NCBI RefSeq assembly: GCF_000182565.1
Contig: NW_015971544.1
Coordinates: forward strand, 703,803 to 767,802
DNA: 64,000 bases
From: Spizellomyces punctatus DAOM BR117
Taxonomy: Eukaryota > Chytridiomycota > Chytridiomycetes > Spizellomycetales > Spizellomycetaceae
Direction: 5' to 3'
A model generated the notes under the pieces. That model did no database searches, was not told where the DNA came from, and was given only the letters and a program-made list of their open reading frames with translations. Shown here one piece after another: positions 11,401-23,893 of the stretch; the first letter of the stretch is position 1, and each line of letters starts with the position of its first letter. The translations under genes and the position numbers were made by a program.

Positions 11401-14400
11401 TTGTTCTCCGGGTTTGAGATCCGACCGCCAATCGAGATGTCCTTCCCACTGAATCTTTTCGGCTAGCAAATCTAGAACAACAGGAACGCCTTCTAGCGCC
11501 CCCTCCGCTGGGGTTGCGCGAGCATGTTGCTTCGCTGATGGGATGCCCACAATGCCCGCAGCATTCATATTTCCAACAAATCGCAGTTTGGTAGCAACTC
11601 TCTCGACATCAACGACGAATTTGGCTTCGTTTTGTTGTGGCTCGCGAAATGCAGCCGTGGGGTTCTTGGTCGTCGTCTTGACTCTTCCAGTAACACCCGT
11701 AACGACAATATCGAATGAGCACAACAGTCTGTCAGATAACTCGTATCGAAGGGGCAGGTCATCATGCAAGAACGAAGTCACATCTGGAAGCAGCATATCT
11801 TGGATGCAATGAATATGTACGGTGGGCGCGGAAACAAAAATTGACGAAGAAGTATACTGATATGCGAAGATCTGGATCAGACTATTCGTGTACTCCCTCT
11901 GAAATGCATCCATCATGGACTCCGGTCTTAGCGGCTACACGGAATTAGAAATTGCTATGGCTGATCTCCCAAAATGAGTGCACTCACTCGACTTCCCAGA
12001 TTCTCCAGCGCTTCCTGAACAATGCGCAGAAAGATCGGTGTGATAAGAAATCGCAGAGGTCCCGAAAAGTCAACCGTAACCATTTTTCTCTCTTCACTAT
12101 CCGAGTTCTCCGGGGCTTTCGCTTCGCCACGACGATATTTTCTCATAGCCCTATGGAATGGCCTCTCCATGTAGAAGTCGTCAGCATCAGTGGTCTCCCC
12201 ATCTTCGGGGTCAACCGAAGTAAACTGTGTCATAGTGGGAGACCGTCCTAGTGAGTCGCGGTGCGAAGTATCGATATTGAATCTTTTCAGGTATGACCGA
12301 TAAGGAATAGATCGGGAGACCGCAGGTTGCTGGAACGATTGGTGCGGTACGCCCGATGGTTCTTGGTCTGTGAAAGTCTGCCACGTGTCAGAGTCCGCCA
12401 AAGGCGAGTGGTCGGAAGGTTCGTCCAAATCTCTAGAACCACTAGCACATAGGTCGCTCTTGAGACATTTGCTAGAATTATAGAAAAAAAAAACCGGCGT
12501 ACTCACTCAGAGTCGCTATCTGCTGCACGGTCGGACCACCCAGAACTTGTTGTGTCAGCAAATATATCTCGAACAGGACTCTCCTCTCTGGGAGTTGATT
12601 GGTGGGGGGTAACCTTAAAAGGGGGTGTGAAGAGTGGCAGATAGGGCAACCAATGAGTGTCATCCGCCGAGCGAACTTCCTGTCGTCTACGACCATTATT
12701 GACGTCTCCCTGATTGTATAGGAAGGTGCACCGCTGGGTTGCGTCATCTTGGGTTTTGATAAAATCCATCTGTCTGGCTTGTGCCTCTGTCCAGTTGGGC
12801 ATCTGCCTATATATGCAGACCGACAGAGCTGTCCGCCCATTCAAAACTTCCACCCAAGAATAGTCACCGTTGGCTGCTGATCCATCTTCTTTATCCTTTG
12901 TCACCGCTAAACATCGGATCAAGATATCCGGAACTTCAACGAATACGCGCTCGCTCCAATTCGCGCATATAAAATTGTCCATTTGCAGTCGCAATCCATG
13001 GGCTAGGTGCAGACTCGACACACTTCCTTGTCCCCACACTGAAATTTCAATACTTGTCAGCACTACTTGCACCGTTGTAATATCGGGTAGCGGTTGAGGT
13101 GCTACTAGAAGGTTATCCATATCCGCGTAATGAAAAGAGAAGCACTCTAACGCCTGCTGTATGGCAGGCAGTGAAAACGGTTGCAACTCTCCCACAATCT
13201 GGCCAACAGTCAATCGCCAATCCACAGCGTAAACTGCTCCTCGCGGGGGTCGTCCGAAAAGACGGTGCCCGCGCACTGTGATATCTGAATTGTGTTGTTT
13301 AACAGGTGCTTCGAATCGTTGTCCACTCCTGTTGATGGAACTGACCTTGAGCGCGCAAAAAATTGCGATCCTCGACGGGGTTCGGCTGTACAACTGAAGC
13401 CACAATCTGGGTGCGGGACCAATGGATAGGCCGTAGATTAATTTGTACATCTAAACCGTTCACGCTAAGCCTACATGATCGTGTGCGTATATCAGATTCT
13501 TCGCATACCGTGGTAATGATCATTATTGCGGTTCTCGACTTGAATTTCATTGATCGTAAGTACTGAGGCCTCCTGCACATCATATAGATTTTCCGGCAAG
13601 ATGGCAACCGCATTTTGCACTACCACTGTAATGTGGACCTCAAAAAGATTTGATTTGCCCTTTGCAATAAATTAGTGCTAATCTATCAGAGGTATGTGGT
13701 TCTTGCGCAGGTTCACCTTCGCTGCTTCCTGCTTTCGCCAAGCGGTCTCTGCCATAGTGGGATCAGCCGTTCTATTACGAAATTCGTCTGATGTCACGAA
13801 GTTATTGAAGTCTCCCATATAATTTTCTTTGAAATAGACCAGATGTGTGATCAGGAAGCCGAATATGGTTGCGTGAACTGATGACGCCTGATTTAATTTC
13901 ATCAGCACAAGACTAATAACTTCAATGCCCAATATGAGTAGCGGTAAGTACCTCCACATTCATAGCTAAACTGTCTACATTCCCAAGTTTGTATGTATTG
14001 CAAAAACGATAGGATGCCTCAATGGCTAGATGACCGACTGTGCCAACATTGCGCGCTTCTTCCGTCAAATATGCACCGATAGTGTGAGATGCTGGAAAAC
14101 TCATCCTAACGCGTGTCTTCTTGGACTGACAAGCGTTGTCAGCGCTTAGGAACGGAACACATAGATGTGAACATGTGCTTACCTCGACCTGGAACCCGAC
14201 GATTGTCGCATCTTCCTCAAAATGGAGGAAGGGCATCGACACATCAAACCGTAAACGAGGACCGCTCACAATCAAATACACTATCAGACCAAATAGCTTA
14301 GTACGAAGGGCGAAGGTGAGTGTCGTCGTCCACATGTGCCGCTTACCATTATCATTCAAGTCATTTGGCTGGTTGATCACGTTATTCTGGTTTACACAGA

Positions 14401-16958
14401 AGATCAACTCAAAGTCTATTAAGTTGAACTTGATCTTATACTCCATCGGAACGAAATATTCAAGTGAGGTTGCAGGCCCTGACGTCCAATCTCTAATGAG
14501 GTCCGTAATCAGGGTAACGTGGTCCCGTAACAGAAACAACTGAGCTGCATTGAGCGCCACAGTGAACAGCCATGTTCGCTCTCCGTTCCATCGCAAAGGA
14601 TTTTCCATTTGGCAATCCAGCTGGAAGGAGGCAGATGAATAAAATCAATGTATGCAATAACATAACGGTCATATGACCCTGTACATACCCTCACACTCTG
14701 AGCTGCCAACAGAACGCTGTAATTCAGACTTGTCAACATCGAAAGATCCTCGAGAGCAACATTCACGTTTGTAGAGTATCCATTTTCTCCTTGTATGAAG
14801 GGTACAATGATATCCACAGACGACGTCCCCTTTGCTTTAAGGTCGATCCAGGCATACGGCCTCCCCGTGGATCCAACCTTCACATTCTCATTTCCGTCAT
14901 CGTCGCTGATAGTATCATCGTAAAACTTCCAGTCCTGGAACATTGCGTCAGTCGTACTGGCATACTGGGGTTACATAGTGTATATTACCTTCGATTGCTC
15001 ACGAAATGGAATGCGGAGGGCCGTTTCGCCTTCAAACTTCATGAGTACTTTCATGGCGACGAAGACTCGAGTTTCTCCGGGAACGAGGGTTTCAGTCTTT
15101 TCCAGGTTTCGGTAAGAGTAAGGAAAGAAAAACGATTGCATTATCCGCCTAGAGTCCAGTATACGCGTTAAATTATCTTGGTTCCTGCCAAAGGATAAAT
15201 ATGTCGATTACCTCTGACGATCGGTCCATGGCCCATAATGCAGCTGCCCGTCAGTCACCGTGAGGTCTAAAAATATTATCGTAAGTACTTGAGGTCCATG
15301 TAACGCGAGGACGATAGCAATTTTTATGTCTCAGTAGGGTTCGATTTGGGAAAGTCTCTAAACAAGGTGCCATTTGTTCTTATCGCCCCATTGTTCGCAT
15401 CCTCACCTAGTCCCCATTCGGGAGGTAGATCGCCGTTTCCTACATCATTTTCTTCTTTTTGACTATCCCGGCTGAGCTCTTGTTTGATACTGTCGCGAGG
15501 AACAGGTCCTATAATTCGTGGCAAGGATCAGTCTTTTCGGCGCATCGATGACGTTATCGTCGGTCACATACCTGGAATATCCACATAATAGCGCAGTTCC
15601 AATCGTCGACAATCTAGCACGTTGGTTACTTTCGCATATTCTTCAAAACGCCGTCTCTTTAAAAGAGGGACATTGGAGACTTTATATCGGGACAGACCGG
15701 CCCAATGTCGTTCTGCTTCTTGAAGAGGGATCTCTTCGTCTTTCATACCGCCCCAAATGATCCCACCGCCCAAGAATGCTGCCAACTTCCGATACCATGG
15801 GCGCCTTATGCTTTAGAGATGTACAATTTTAGCTTCTCACTAAGGACGTAGGTTGGAATGTCGGGTCGCCATAATGATACAAACTTGTGCGAGCGGATGC
15901 GGGCGGCTTGATTCAAAACCGGTTCGCGATAGTCAACATTTGTCATCATACTGAATTTAACCTTCTTCACAGACAGGTTTAAGTCGGTCCTGTAGAAATC
16001 ATGCAGAGAGCGGGACTAATACGGCATGGCATTAGTTAATGCTACGGAAACTAGGGAGAAACTCCTGCCGTACCTTAACGGCCTCGTACACCCCGACGGC
16101 TTCTTTATAATGGATGATAAAAATGGAAGGAAGGTCAGGCAGACCCATGGTAATTGCCCCAGTGGTGGCCGCTATATCGATTGGAAGAAACCACCGAAAA
16201 CCCATATCTTTTGGTGTGTTGCTTGGGAAGTCTTCGGTGATATTTACTGGATAGAAAAAAAGTCAATTTGAAGCAGTAGGCCCTGTTGGCATCAGATCCA
16301 TGTACCTGAGATGTTCTCCGACCGGGTAGGGCCCGCTGGAGGAGCAGCCCCGGACCGTTCTAAAACAGATTGCAGATGCTCATACGCAGCAGTCCGATTA
16401 TAAATAAACCATTCTAGACCGTCCAAACGAAGTCTGATCCTACAGGGTAGTTCTAATGATTTTACAAGTAATAATAACATAAGATATTGGGTTGAGCTTG
16501 CAAAGATACCGCAATTGCAGTCATATTTCACCTTGCGACCCGGACGCTGCAGTATCCCCGCCCTTTCGGACCCGCGAAACCCAGTAGCGGAAGGTTATAT
16601 GTCCTCGAAGAACGCTGATCGATTGATTACGCGAGTAATACCGGAGGTTTCGGAAGAGGACCTTTCCACTAAGAGGTGCGAACTGAACAGATTCTGGTTC
16701 CACCAATAACCATATGAAGGTTAGCTCACAAGGAAGTATGTAAAACAATTTTTTGAGCAAATGTGTCCCATACCAAGCTCCACCCACGCTCTATACTTCC
16801 GCCATGTGTATATACAAAGTAGTCGAGAGAGTATCTGACCAAGAGCCCGGCTTAAATAAAAAAAATAGAAAAGGGAAACTATGGACACCACCCAGGTATA
16901 AACAACGAACGTCCAGAACTTGACTGGGTACTTGATGTCAGTAAATGGCAGCGTCGAG
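5437..16958 (-). CDS. CSF1: Csf1/BLTP1-family bridge-like lipid transfer protein
   Basis: Csf1 (animal BLTP1/Tweek) is a giant ER-anchored tube of repeating beta-groove modules that moves lipid between membranes at contact sites. The protein runs right to left over some 11.5 kb. An N-terminal membrane segment lies near 16800-16950 (TWVVSIVSLFYFFYLSRALG). After it come RYYSRNQSISVLRGHITFRYW, LRLDGLEWFIYNRTAAYEH, LFLLRDHVTLITDLIRDW and NNVINQPNDLNDN, all typical Csf1 landmarks. The largest exon, ending at 5437, gives about 2,150 residues. The total is probably over 3,000 residues, near the 2,958 of yeast Csf1. At least nine introns separate the exons. The very first exon is unresolved: the frame entering the membrane segment has no ATG, so a short upstream exon (ATGs exist up to 17138) is likely. 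Confidence 0.88.
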
Positions 16959-17265
16959 CTGATAGTTCAGAATCGTTTTTACCATTCGGATCATCCTGGT
17001 TGAAATTTCCAAAAGGAAGAGGAAACTCGGGAAATGTTTGTGACATTCTAGTGCAAAGAGGAATTTCGTGGCTTCATGATTGTGAGTTCGTTGGTCACAA
17101 TGATCTCCAACAATTGCCGCTGCGCTGTGGATGGTCATTGCTTAGGTACAACCACATCACGTGGGCGGCTGTGAAATTAATGACTTGTCTGACAGCGCGG
17201 ACTCGACGGTGTCACTATCAATCCCTCCGCCACGGGAATTACCATTTGCGTCCCCCAATTTGGAT

Positions 17266-18672
17266 ATGCTCACAGCCGTGGACGTTAGAGTCTCACAGGG
17301 AATGGCTGACAGCTATTCAGATAGTCCCTCGGAAGAGGGTGGTGCCGGGATGACCGCTGGGGATGAAGACAGGCAGGGTCGGCGCGGTGGCCAACGCTCG
17401 GCAAAGGATTTTGAAGTTCAGCCTACTCCAGAAGAGAGAAGGAGAGTACGGGCAGTGTATCGGGAATTGATTGCACATACGGAGGGTAGGAAGCAAACAA
17501 CGGATGCTGCAGTTTATCATGGAAGCTGATTATTGCTCGTTGCGTTCGCTCAGGCAAGCGGAATGAACTGGAATCTGAGCAACTTGTGAGAACCATTCAA
17601 AAGGCCAATGAGCTCTTTCAACAAGGTGGGCCTGTGCAACTCCGTGCTGGCGTGAAGCCAAGGAAATCTCATGTCAATGTGTCCGTTCGTCTCAAGTCTA
17701 TACAACACAGGAAGCGACTCTGGATTCGAGGCTGCTGGTTACAGCTGCCGAATTGGGTGTACAGAAAGCACAGCGGATGCGGCTCGATGGCGGGAGCTTT
17801 AATGTGGATGATTGGATTGGAAAGCTGGTGGCCACAATGAGTACGGAGAGACAACTGGAGGAAGAGGACGAGGAATATGCAGAGAGTCCTGAAGTTCATC
17901 TGGATTGGTACGCTTTGGGACAAGCGGCAACGAGAGCACTGCTGAAAGCTCCCACAATCGATTTTATGTGAGGGGTTACCATATTGTGGCCATTTTTTCT
18001 GTTTGGGTTTGATAACCATTGGAATCATTAGGTTAGGCCCGCTTGCGGTAGAACCAAAGATTCGTAACCAACCACGCAAAGTTGCGAAGTTGGTGAAGAA
18101 CAAGGAAGACCTACAAAGACCCCAGCAGGTAGGATTACAGAAGATCATCAGGTTCTGGTCAGGTTAACCCTGACACCCTATGTGTTCAAAGCTCAAGGAG
18201 AGTGATTTCGACAAGCAAGAAAATGAAACAACCACTCTCGTATTCCAAATAGCGAAGCGCTTACATGAGGTCGGCAATATCAACTTCTTTACATTTATCG
18301 TAAATCCAGAATCCTTTGGTCAAACGGTGGAGAACCTATTTTACTTGAGCTTCTTGATACGAGATGGGAAGGTACAGCTGAATGAAGATGAGGAAGGAGA
18401 ACTGATATTGGGTAATGTATTACTACAACAGAATGAGATATTGGAAGAGATATTATCTCGACTAAATACATGCACCTATTTTCGTAGAACCGGCAGCGCC
18501 GCCACGACCCGAAGACTATGAAGACAATGAAATAAAGCGCTATCAGGCAGTGGTGGATATTGACATGGCCACTTGGAGGGCGCTTATTGATGCATACAAT
18601 ATACGACAATCTTGCATACCAACGCGCCCACCATCCACAATGACAGCGTCTGGTGGGCGATGGTATGGATGA
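17266..18672 (+). CDS. NSE4: Nse4, kleisin subunit of the SMC5/6 complex
   Basis: Nse4 is the kleisin that bridges Smc5 and Smc6 and works in DNA repair and chromosome segregation. The C-terminal winged-helix signature is plain: NFFTFIVNPESFGQTVENLF, YLSFLIRDGKVQL and, after an intron, RYQAVVDIDMATWRALIDAY ahead of the stop at 18670-18672. The N-terminal part has RVRAVYRELIAHTEG, then KRNELESEQLVRTIQKANEL and DSRLLVTAAELGVQKAQRMR, as in the Nse4 N-terminal domain. The first in-frame ATG is 17266; the next is 17302. Intron 17486-17553 joins HTEG to KRNELE in phase. The donor of the following intron (ending 17710) is ambiguous. An acidic stretch (LEEEDEEYAE) lies mid-protein. It is divergent from CSF1. 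Confidence 0.85.
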
Positions 18673-19037
18673 GCACCCACAATAGATCTCCGGTGCACCA
18701 TGCTGACAAGCCCGGCATTTTACATCTTTTTGCCCAAAGATCAGTAAAGTTCTTGTCTTTCTGCCAAAGTAATTGTAAGGTTTTAGCACAAAGTTTCGGT
18801 GCAAGCGTTTATTAGCTCAGCAACCAATCCCCTCGATTTGGGAAATTGAACTTGAAATTCGCGCTCAGCTTGCGAGAACCTAAAAACTAGCTTGAAAATG
18901 CGAGGAAAGCGCCATCGGAATGATGTACAAAGTTTGGCAATTCAGCAACGGCTAAAAAATCCGGCAGGGTCCCTGGGTATAAAGGTCTTGCCTCGTCGTC
19001 CTCACCCTGGTTGCGAGCATCAGCACACACGAACAAT
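18673..19037. other. Intergenic region before the acyl-CoA synthetase gene
   Basis: These 365 bases between two plus-strand genes contain the 3' end of the NSE4 transcript and the promoter of the next gene. I see no further gene and no repeat. Confidence 0.5.
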
Positions 19038-21584
19038 ATGACAATCCCTCAACCCCGCTACACAATCCCAGAAAAGCTGGCAATTGAAGTGCCAGGTGCC
19101 CCCGCCATACCTGGCGAGGGAAAACCACGATGTCACTATCTGACGTTTGAGCGGGAGTACCGTGTCAAGCAGTTTGGGAGCCTGACAGCCTGGGATATTT
19201 TCGAAGAAGGCCGAAGGCGCTCTGGTGATGCACCATGTTTGGGCCGACGTACAATGATCAACGGCGTTGCGGGGCCTTTTGTTTGGTATATATTTCATCA
19301 AGTTCAAGGCTTGGTGTGCACACACTGATACCATTAATGAATCTATCAAAAAAAAGGGAGACATACAACGAAGTTTACACCCGCGCTGAACGTATTGCGT
19401 AAGGGCATTTTCATTCACGACTTGGCTTGCGATATGACATTAATGTCTGATTCATTTTCAGGTCTGCGCTTGTAGCTCTCGGTCATCAGCCCAACGACAA
19501 GGTTGGCATCTTTGCAAAAAATTGCCCCGAGTATGCGATCGCTCAGTTTGCCGCATTTCGTCAGGGGTTTGTGGCATTTGCAGCAATATGAATAGTAGCA
19601 AGTTCCCTTAACAAACTCTTCGTGTACAGTGGTACGGTCGTCCCCATCTACGACACGTTGGTGTCGGATGAAGCTGTTCTTGTCCACATGTTGAACCTTA
19701 CTGAATGCAAAGTTGTGTTTACAACTTCAAAGCAGGTATGTTATTTCATTCTTCTTAGCGGTCTATGTAGCAGACGCTGATGCTTAGTGACTCATTTAGG
19801 TACCCGTCCTGCTCTCTGCCAGTTCGAAAGTGCCGACCCTCAAAATCGTTGTCACCTTTGACGAGCCGTCCGATGAGCAAAAGAAGCAGGCTGAAATATT
19901 GAACGGTTTGTTCACGTCGGAGCATTTGCAATTCCTCAATTGTCTCTTGCTTACGCCAGTTGCATGTCCACAGTTGAGCTTCTAACGTTTCCAGAGTTGG
20001 AAAAGCTTGGGGCAAAAGAGCTTACTGAACCTAACGCTCCCAAGGGAGGTGATATAGCCTGGATTTGCTTCACTAGTGGGACCACTGGAATGCCTGTATG
20101 TCTCATCCTCAGCATATGATATCTCTCCGTAAGGCCATAGTACAAACTTATTTTGGCTTTCAGAAAGGTGCCATTATCACGCACAAAATGTGCTCTTCCA
20201 TTTATGATCGTGTCGCCCTCGGCATCGAACACGGCCTCGACCTTCCTCTCACGCCCGACGACGTTATGCTTTCATATCTCCCCATGGCTCATGTATTCGA
20301 AATGAGTTGCCAGACAGTAGTCATCGGTCACGGGGGCCGTATTGGGTTCTGGCAAGGAGATGTAACGAAGCTAATGAACGATGTGGCAGAATTGAAGCCC
20401 ACAATCTTTGCTGGAACCCCCCGTATTTATAATCGAATCTATGATAGCGTCATGGCTCAAGTTTCCAAGGCAGGGTGGGCCAAAGCAGCTCTTTTTCACG
20501 TAAGTTCAGCTAGATGTAATCATAATTCATTGACGGAAAACTGCCTTCTTATACATAAATCCTGATTCAATCAGACCGCATACAATGGCAAACTCACATG
20601 GCTGTCACGTAACATGTACAACCACGCTCTCTGGGATAAGGTTGTTTTTGCCAAGTTGAGGGAACTGCTAGGTGGCCGTGTTCGATTCATGTACACTGGT
20701 GCCGCACCCATCAGCCGCGAAGTCTTGGATTTTCTGAAGATTGCCTTCTCTTGCCCAGTTATCGAGGGCTACGGGCAAACGGAATCCATGACCGGCACCT
20801 CTATTACCTATCCTTGCGATACCAAATCAGCCGGAACCATTGGTGTCCCCATCCCTGGTGTTTACATCAAATTAGTGGATGTACCCGACATGAACTATCT
20901 CTCTAGCAGCAATCCCCCTGCGGGAGAAATCTGCTTCAAAGGATGCACCGCGTTCCCTGGATATTATAAAGATGAAGAGAAGACCAAGGAGACAATCGAT
21001 GAAGATGGCTGGGTTCATACGGGCGATATTGGCATATGGACTGAGCACGGCAACCTCAAAATCGTGGACAGGAAGAAAAATCTCTTTAAACTTGCCCAAG
21101 GGGAATATGTCTCACCAGAAAAGGTGGAGAATGCCTACAGTAGACACGAATTGGTCGACTCCATCTTTGTCACTGGAGAATCTACCCAAGCCCATTTAGT
21201 GGCCATCATCCACCCGTCTAAGGCCGCCTTTGTGAATTTTGTCACAGAAAAGGTTAAGGATGTGGACGCGACTTTACCCCTGGAAGAGCTGTGCGAGAAC
21301 AAGGTTGTTCGTAAGACCTTCTTGCAAGAAGTGTCCCAGTGGGTAAGACGGAGTGGGGAGTTGAAGGGCTTCGAAATTGTCAAGGATGTGGTACTAGAGC
21401 CCAAGGACTTTCCCTCTCTCGGCTTCCTTACACCAACGTTCAAGTTGAAGCGTCACGATGCAAAGGTGTGTGAAGTCTTTTCGCTTACTGTTTTTTACGT
21501 ATGTGTTAAAATCTTTTATGATCACAGTTGCATTATAAAGCAAAGGTGGCGGCAATGTATGATGGTACTTCTAGCGTCATGTAG
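19038..21584 (+). CDS. Long-chain fatty acyl-CoA synthetase (FAA1/ACSL family)
   Basis: The enzyme activates long-chain fatty acids with ATP and CoA for lipid synthesis or beta-oxidation. The start is the ATG at 19038 (MTIPQPRYTIPEKLAIEVPG). The AMP-binding P-loop is WICFTSGTTGMPKGA, interrupted by an intron near 20097-20162. Downstream are LSYLPMAHVFEMSCQTVV, VRFMYTGAAPISREVLDFLK, VIEGYGQTESMTGTS, GWVHTGDIG and IVDRKKNLFKLAQGEYVSPE, the last being the fatty-acyl-CoA synthetase signature. The final exon begins after an intron ending at 21528 and adds LHYKAKVAAMYDGTSSVM. The C-terminus is not a canonical peroxisomal SKL signal. About six introns were inferred from frame changes with GT-AG ends. 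Yeast Faa-type enzymes have similar length. The family is certain, the paralogue and location are not. Confidence 0.92.
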
Positions 21585-21863
21585 TGGATAGAGCCGGGCT
21601 CTGCGAGATTTTGTATATCTATTGATTTTTCATATGGTTATTTACTTGATACTCATAATTCTCTTTCTTATACATCCGTGCAATAATAATTCGGGGCGAA
21701 ATATTAATTATGGTCGGCTCAATAATGAAATTGTTGATGCAGCTATCTATCGTAGCGTGCATTGGAAAAACACAATCATAAAAATTAAACAAATATGGTT
21801 TAAAGGCAACAGGCGCGAGCTAGCGTGGTGGAAAGGAAAAAATGATCAACGCGGTTGTTTCAT
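21585..21863. other. AT-rich intergenic stretch downstream of the acyl-CoA synthetase gene
   Basis: This stretch holds AT-rich DNA between the synthetase stop codon and the 3' end of the minus-strand tRNA. A run of six T on the minus strand just beyond the tRNA could serve as its RNA polymerase III terminator. I see no gene here. Confidence 0.5.
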
Positions 21864-21945
21864 CGTCGGCGACAGGGTTTGAACCTGTGCGGGCAGAGCC
21901 CATTGGATTTCAAGTCCAACGCCTTAACCACTCGGCCACACCGAC
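21864..21945 (-). tRNA. tRNA-Ser (anticodon UGA), copy 1
   Basis: On the minus strand these 82 bases fold as a class II tRNA. The acceptor arm GTCGGTG pairs with CGCCGAC, with a G discriminator. The anticodon loop is CTTGAAA, giving UGA between TTGGA and TCCAA. A long variable arm (TGGGCTCTGCCCG) is typical of serine tRNAs, and the T arm carries GGTTCAAACCC. No intron and no encoded CCA are present. The same 82 bases recur at 39433-39514. Confidence 0.97.
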
Positions 21946-22429
21946 TTTTCATAAACAGAGGCTTCTTTAATATAAGTATTATTTCCAACTATGCATCGCA
22001 GTCAGTGAACTCACACGACAGTGCATGTTTTGTCAGCCCAGATCACCCCAAACGCGCTAGTAGCGGTCGCCAGTCAAAGTAATCGTGTGGATAGAATATC
22101 CGCTTGGGGTGGAAATATCGTTCTTTAATCTTTGGAAGCACCGGATTTTGCTTCATGCTAAGCCAAACCACTGCTGCATAGGGGAATATTTTTGTGGAAT
22201 TGTGGAATCGCATGACAAGAGGAAGAATTAATATCCCTAACCTATGCTAAGCTAAGGCTTCGAACCACCTAAGTGTGGATATGCTGACATAATCACTATC
22301 ACTCGGCTCCTGTTTCGCATGTCCTTTCTTGACAAAAGTGGAGAGGCGATGTGGCAATCATTTCTGAAGGTGCTGGCCATCTCGTAGGGGTACTCTCGCT
22401 TCCTTTGTAAATCATTTTGTCACCATCCC
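21946..22429. other. Intergenic region upstream of an unknown gene
   Basis: This is 484 bases between the tRNA and the next ATG. It must hold the promoters of both. I see no further coding sequence and no clear TATA box. Confidence 0.45.
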
Positions 22430-23893
22430 ATGCTTTCCTCACCAGTGCATGCGACCCAGTCACAGAGAAGGCCCAGTCTTGGCGACGTTCTCTCCAACGT
22501 TTTCAAGCGACGAGGAAATCATGAGGTTGAAGCTGAACCAGCGAGAGTCGAGTCGGCGTATCCCGCAACCCCAATTCGGCGTGATCGACGACCAAGTTTG
22601 AGCTCAGTGACAGGTAAAGAGCCTCGGAGTAATGCAGTTAGCCAAGGTTCCCGCCAAGCGCCTCCAAGGGAGCGGCAAGTTCGACACCGAAGGCATCGTC
22701 CCCGTGCACTGGAACCCGACCCGTTGGACCTCCCTGACATGGTCGAAGACTTCCTTGCAATATTGGACGAAGATGAGATAGCACAGGAACCTTATCTGCG
22801 AGGTTATTTTACCGCCTTGCTGTCCCGATACGCTCGGTGGCAGGCGCGAGGGCGGTCTAAAGCCGCTTGTTTTGAAGCGGCGTGTTTGGGAGGAGCTCGA
22901 TATTTAGAAGAGATTGGCAGGGCGCCCTCAGATCGTACAAATGCGCTTGATGCCGCGCTGGCAAGAGCATTAGCAGGTCTCGTTGTGGATGCAGTAGAGC
23001 CGGAAATGGCTATGGAGTGGGACGGGCCGGTTCGGGAGAAGGCAGTAGCCATAGTCACTGACGAGTTTCTGGCGAAAGCGCCGCATGAGCGAGTTGCGGG
23101 ACCAGCCAAACGGAGGGTTACAAAGAGTAAGAGCGGCTACGGTGGCGTTCATAATGTGGCTCTGCATGTTGTTCCAGATTGGGAGAATGACGATGTGCCA
23201 CCACTGCAGTACGACATGGGCCGACGCGGGAGCGATGCTAGTATGCAAGAGTTCCCGCCAAGAAAAGGAAGTGTCGACAAAGTGCAGAATCTCCGAAGAA
23301 CCAGCCGGGAAAATGCGCATGACCATGCAAGGTCAGATGGCTTAGAACGGTTATCGCGTGTGCGCAAGTTGAGTCGGGAGGAGACACAAGAAGGCGCGCG
23401 CCGCTTGCGCCCTGGTAGCGTGGAAAGAATTGCGAATGGAGAAGAGGGGGAATACTATCCTCGCCGATCCAGCAGCCTGGAACGTGGTCCCGTTACACGG
23501 TACCGGAAGGGGAGCATAGATGGCGACCTGCAAACTCCTGGACGTAAGTCGAGCCGTGACGAAACTACCGTGACCTACTTGTCCGATGCAGTGCCCATTC
23601 GAAACGTTACGCGACGAGGAAGTAGGGACGAAGGCCCTCCTCCTCCCGCCGTTCGAAGCACAACCAGGAACATACCCTGGGAGCCCATTGCCGAGGATCC
23701 CTCATCTTTCAGCGTCGCACCTTCTTCGCCAATTCCCCCACGTCATGACAGTCGGGTTGCCATGAAATTGCAGCAACAGGCACTAAAACCTGGGCAAGTA
23801 GCGTCGCCGCAGCAGCGACGAGGATCGGAATCATCCCGTGGTGAATCTTTAGGATGGAACGTTGCGGAGCGAGGGTATGTCCGCAAACGATAG
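22430..23893 (+). CDS. Unknown protein, mostly disordered, with one ordered helical segment
   Basis: I do not recognise this family. A single exon from the ATG at 22430 gives 487 residues. Residues about 100-200 look ordered and helical: LDLPDMVEDFLAILDEDEIA, then LRGYFTALLSRYARWQARGR and ARYLEEIGRAPSDRTNALDA. The rest is rich in Arg, Ser and Pro, with repeated short blocks of the kind RRxSxxE or RKGSxD. Many of these (RRPSLG, RRGSDAS, RRTSREN, RKGSID) look like targets for basophilic kinases. No membrane segment or signal peptide is seen. The conserved codon texture and lack of stops over 1.4 kb argue for a real gene. A signalling or scaffold role would be a guess. Confidence 0.6.
   Translation: MLSSPVHATQSQRRPSLGDVLSNVFKRRGNHEVEAEPARVESAYPATPIRRDRRPSLSSVTGKEPRSNAVSQGSRQAPPRERQVRHRRHRPRALEPDPLDLPDMVEDFLAILDEDEIAQEPYLRGYFTALLSRYARWQARGRSKAACFEAACLGGARYLEEIGRAPSDRTNALDAALARALAGLVVDAVEPEMAMEWDGPVREKAVAIVTDEFLAKAPHERVAGPAKRRVTKSKSGYGGVHNVALHVVPDWENDDVPPLQYDMGRRGSDASMQEFPPRKGSVDKVQNLRRTSRENAHDHARSDGLERLSRVRKLSREETQEGARRLRPGSVERIANGEEGEYYPRRSSSLERGPVTRYRKGSIDGDLQTPGRKSSRDETTVTYLSDAVPIRNVTRRGSRDEGPPPPAVRSTTRNIPWEPIAEDPSSFSVAPSSPIPPRHDSRVAMKLQQQALKPGQVASPQQRRGSESSRGESLGWNVAERGYVRKR

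Noticed and set aside
21575-21610. tRNA-like sequence with GTAGTGGATAGAGC after the acyl-CoA synthetase stop
   Set aside because: Only a D-arm-like fragment is present; no acceptor, anticodon or T arm can be formed.
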